64,000 bases of DNA from Bog-473 sp963817735 (GTDB taxonomy: Bacteria; Actinomycetota; Acidimicrobiia; Acidimicrobiales; RAAP-2), in contig CAWFPP010000003.1 of the NCBI GenBank assembly GCA_963817735.1, positions 186,001-250,000 on the forward strand. Direction: 5' to 3'. The notes beneath the pieces are model-generated. The model did not search any database. It was not told where the DNA came from and saw only the letters and a list, made by a program, of their open reading frames with translations. The first letter of the stretch is position 1, and each line of letters begins with the position of its first letter. The position numbers and the translations under genes are program-made. Below, one piece after another: positions 61,546 through 64,000 of the stretch.

Positions 61546-63021
61546 TTACTTGCGCCCGCGGTAGAGCGCACGCGCCCCGGACGCGTCCTTGTTCAGCCGC
61601 TTGGTCAGGTGCAGCCCCTCGAGGAGGAACTCCAGGGCGCTGGCCATCAGCGCGGGGGACTCGGCGTCGGCGGCCTCGGGTCCGGCCAGCTTGCGGGTCG
61701 GCGGTTCCAGCTCGGGCACGTCGGCCAGGACGGCCAGGTAGGCCGACGACGGGAGGTCGTCACCCACGTGCACCACGACCTGCTCGTGGAAGGCGGCCAC
61801 AATCGCCTGCGGGTCGTCGAGGGTGACCCGCCGGCGGAACACGGCCAGCGTGGCGGCGGCGACCAGCTGCCCCACCACCTCGTCCTCGTGCCCCTCCTCC
61901 ATGGCCTCGACCTCGATCTTTCCCTGGGTCGAGGGGACGAGCGCGGCGAGGTCGCTGATGCGCGGCACCGCCACCGGCTCGCCGGTGCGCAGGGCACGCC
62001 GGACGGCGGAAGCGACGAGTGTCTCGTAGTTGGCGATGGAGAGACGGACCGAGACGCCGCTGCGCTGGTTGAGGTGCGTGCTGCGCCGGGCCAGCTGGCT
62101 GATTTCGGCCACGACCTCCTTCATGAAGGGCGGCACCGTCACCGGCACGCCCGCCGTCGGCAGGTCGGCCTCGGCCTCCATGATCTTGACTTCCGTCATG
62201 GTCTCGTACGGGTAGTGCGTGCGGATCTGCGCGCCGAAGCGGTCCTTGAGCGGCGTGATGATGCGGCCGCGGTTCGTGTAGTCCTCCGGGTTGGCCGTGG
62301 CGACGAGCGTGATGTCGAGCGGCAGCCGGATGCGGTGACCGCGGATCTGCACGTCCCGCTCTTCGAGGACGTTGAGCAGCCCGACCTGAATGCGCTCGGA
62401 GAGGTCGGGGAGCTCGTTGATGGCGAAGATGCCGCGGTTCACGCGCGGGATGAGGCCGTAGTGCAGCGCCAGCTCGTCGCTCAGGTAGCGGCCCTCGGCG
62501 ATCTTGATGGGGTCCACCTCGCCGATGAGGTCGGCGATGGAGGTGTCGGGGGTGGCCAGCTTCTCCCCGTAGCGCTGCGAACGGTGGACCCAGGCGACCG
62601 GCGCGGCCTCGCCGAGCTCGTCGACCAGGTCGAGCGCGTAGCGCGAGACGGGGTTGTAGGGGTCGTCGTTGATCTCGGAGCCGGCGATGATCGGCGTCCA
62701 TTCGTCCAGCAGACCGACCATGGAGCGGATCACCCGCGTCTTCGCCTGGCCCCGCTCGCCCAGGAGGATGATGTCGTGGCCGGCCAGGATGGCGTTCTCC
62801 AGCTGGGGCACCACCGTGTCCTCGAAGCCGAGCACGCCGGGCACCAGCGGGGTGCCCGCGGCAATGGCCTTGGCCGTGTTGCGCCGCAGCTCCTCGGCCA
62901 CCGGGACCGACTCCCAGCCCGAAGAGCGCAGGTCGGCGATCGATCCGGGCAGGTCAGCGGGGGGCATGAGGGTTCCGGGACGCGGGGTCGCGGAGGGGTC
63001 GAGAGGAGAGGAGCCGTCCAT
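61546..63021 (-). CDS. MoxR/magnesium-chelatase-I-like AAA+ ATPase
   Basis: 491 residues. Walker A is ILLGERGQAKTRVIR (GERGQAKT, a family variant), Walker B is GIFAINELPDLSERI, and sensor 1 is ITLVATANPEDYTNRGRI; RIITPLKDRFGAQIRTHYPY carries the arginine-finger region. It forms a hexamer that works on the client of the VWA protein encoded next. The ATG is at 63021 and the N terminus is Pro-rich. The operon diverges from nothing visible; the LysR gene lies 34 bases upstream on the same strand. Confidence 0.88.
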   Translation of the reverse strand: MDGSSPLDPSATPRPGTLMPPADLPGSIADLRSSGWESVPVAEELRRNTAKAIAAGTPLVPGVLGFEDTVVPQLENAILAGHDIILLGERGQAKTRVIRSMVGLLDEWTPIIAGSEINDDPYNPVSRYALDLVDELGEAAPVAWVHRSQRYGEKLATPDTSIADLIGEVDPIKIAEGRYLSDELALHYGLIPRVNRGIFAINELPDLSERIQVGLLNVLEERDVQIRGHRIRLPLDITLVATANPEDYTNRGRIITPLKDRFGAQIRTHYPYETMTEVKIMEAEADLPTAGVPVTVPPFMKEVVAEISQLARRSTHLNQRSGVSVRLSIANYETLVASAVRRALRTGEPVAVPRISDLAALVPSTQGKIEVEAMEEGHEDEVVGQLVAAATLAVFRRRVTLDDPQAIVAAFHEQVVVHVGDDLPSSAYLAVLADVPELEPPTRKLAGPEAADAESPALMASALEFLLEGLHLTKRLNKDASGARALYRGRK

Positions 63022-63055
63022 GGTCGAAGCCTAAACCCCGGACCTGGGTGCCCGA

Positions 63056-63949
63056 TCAGCGGCCCGCCGGTGAGCGGCCACCCAGCAACTGGTCGGCCAG
63101 GGCCCGGGCCGGGCGGGCCAGGGCGCGGTCGCCGCGCTGGGCCAGCGCGACCGTGCGGTGCAACGACGGCGCGGCGAAGGGGATGCCGACGAGCGATCCG
63201 TCTGCCGGCAACGCGATGGCCGGTACCACCGCTGCGCCCAGCCCCGCCGCCACGAAGGAGAGGACGCCGGCCATCTCCGCGCCCTCGCTGACGAGATGCG
63301 GCTCGACCCCCGCCTCCCGGCAGGCGGACAGCGTCACGGCGCGCAGGTCGTAGCCCTCCCGGAACATCACCAGGTCCAACCCGTTGAGGTCGCGCACCCG
63401 GACCTGGCGCCGGCGGGCCAACGGGTGGTCGGGCGCGGTGGCCAGCACCAGCGGGTCGTCGAAGAGCGGGGTGGTCAGCACCAGCGGGTCGGTCACCGGC
63501 AGCACCACCAGCGCCAGGTCGACCTCGCCCGCCGCCACCTGGGGCACCAGCTGGTGCGAGCCGGCCTCCACGATGGAGAGGTCGATGCCCGGGTGGCTGG
63601 CGTGGAAGGCCACCAGGGCGGGGGCCAGCGCGCTGGTGATGAGGCTGGGGGTGGCCCCGACGGCCAGGCGCCCGCGGGCCATGCCCGACAGCGCCCGCGC
63701 CTCGGCCCCGGTGGCCTCCACGTCGGCCAGCACGCGCTGCATGAAGGGCAGGAGCGCGGCGCCGTCGGGGGTCAGCGTCACGGGGCCCTGGCCGGGGCCC
63801 CGGTTGAAGAGCAGCACACCCAGCTCGTGCTCGAGCAGGCGGACCTGGCGCGACAGCGAGGGCTGGGCCAGGTGCAGCCGGGCCGCGGCCTGGGTGAAGC
63901 TCTTCTCCTCGGCCACGGCCAGGGCGTAGGCCAGCTGGTGCAGCTGCAC
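63056..63949 (-). CDS. LysR-family transcriptional regulator
   Basis: 297 residues from GTG 63949. QLHQLAYALAVAEEKSFTQA, then ARLHLAQPSLSRQVRLLEHE, is the LysR winged helix, and RLAVGATPSLITSALAPALV opens the periplasmic-binding-like effector domain. An ATG at 63994 would add 15 residues but spans a 15-bp palindrome, so I prefer the GTG. It probably regulates a divergent gene outside the window. The effector cannot be inferred. Confidence 0.85.
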   Translation of the reverse strand: MQLHQLAYALAVAEEKSFTQAAARLHLAQPSLSRQVRLLEHELGVLLFNRGPGQGPVTLTPDGAALLPFMQRVLADVEATGAEARALSGMARGRLAVGATPSLITSALAPALVAFHASHPGIDLSIVEAGSHQLVPQVAAGEVDLALVVLPVTDPLVLTTPLFDDPLVLATAPDHPLARRRQVRVRDLNGLDLVMFREGYDLRAVTLSACREAGVEPHLVSEGAEMAGVLSFVAAGLGAAVVPAIALPADGSLVGIPFAAPSLHRTVALAQRGDRALARPARALADQLLGGRSPAGR

Positions 63950-63970
63950 GGTCTCAGAGTGTACCGATTC

Positions 63971-63985
63971 AGAGCCTATGGCTCT
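63971..63985. promoter_or_regulatory. Palindrome upstream of the LysR gene
   Basis: AGAGCC-TAT-GGCTCT is a perfect inverted repeat just upstream of the preferred lysR start, in the position of an autoregulatory LysR site. Confidence 0.5.
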
Positions 63986-64000
63986 TATCTTCATGTTGTT

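Overview
The window is about 64 kb of GC-rich DNA with an actinobacterial gene set: two WhiB regulators, a UPF0182 membrane protein, a YlbL-type PDZ/Lon protease, a DivIVA-like coiled-coil protein, a DUF2342 protein and an NhaA-thioredoxin fusion. The mix, including MreB and an HtrA-like anchored protein, would suit a member of Acidimicrobiia or a relative. That placement is inference; no rRNA or other phylogenetic marker is present.

Region 1 (1-18.6 kb) is mixed metabolism and regulation. It holds the 3' end of a GH15 glycosidase, a VOC protein, a peroxiredoxin-like protein, nitronate monooxygenase, an acetolactate-synthase-like TPP enzyme, a membrane protein with a degenerate channel-like pore, an AlkA-type glycosylase and a GT87 glycosyltransferase. 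It also holds a PadR-ABC transporter operon with a probable self-operator, a TetR-led operon, a Tat-exported type II cholesterol-oxidase-like flavoprotein, and a thiolase/DUF35 pair.

Region 2 (18.8-45.5 kb) looks like a genomic island. A 37-bp exact copy of the 3' end of the initiator tRNA gene (45486-45562) sits at 18823-18859 in the same orientation, as expected for integration into a tRNA 3' end. No integrase was found. Inside are (a) a Ni carbon monoxide dehydrogenase cluster cooF-cooS-cooC-flavoprotein next to a formaldehyde-activating-enzyme-like gene and a 2OG-Fe(II) oxygenase; (b) a large V4R/GAF/GGDEF/EAL protein; (c) two secreted beta-propeller-like genes, one frameshifted, and an MFS remnant; (d) a sulfur locus with two CsoR/CstR-type operators in front of MMPL transporter, CstR-like repressor, DsbA-like protein, SQR-like flavoprotein, DsrC/TusE-like and DsrE-like genes; (e) a secreted phosphoesterase operon, a MarR regulator with a 21-bp operator, and NhaA-DsbA. 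The DNA between nhaA and the tRNA is full of TGCATAG repeats and palindromes.

Region 3 (45.5-64 kb) looks like core chromosome: UPF0182, DivIVA-like, YlbL, HEAT repeats, MreB, HtrA-like pseudoprotease, DUF2342, two WhiB genes, a formiminotransferase-like protein, a VWA/MoxR-AAA pair and a LysR regulator.

The most interesting candidates are the CstR-type sulfur locus, the CODH/Fae-like cluster, and the tRNA-bounded island that carries both.
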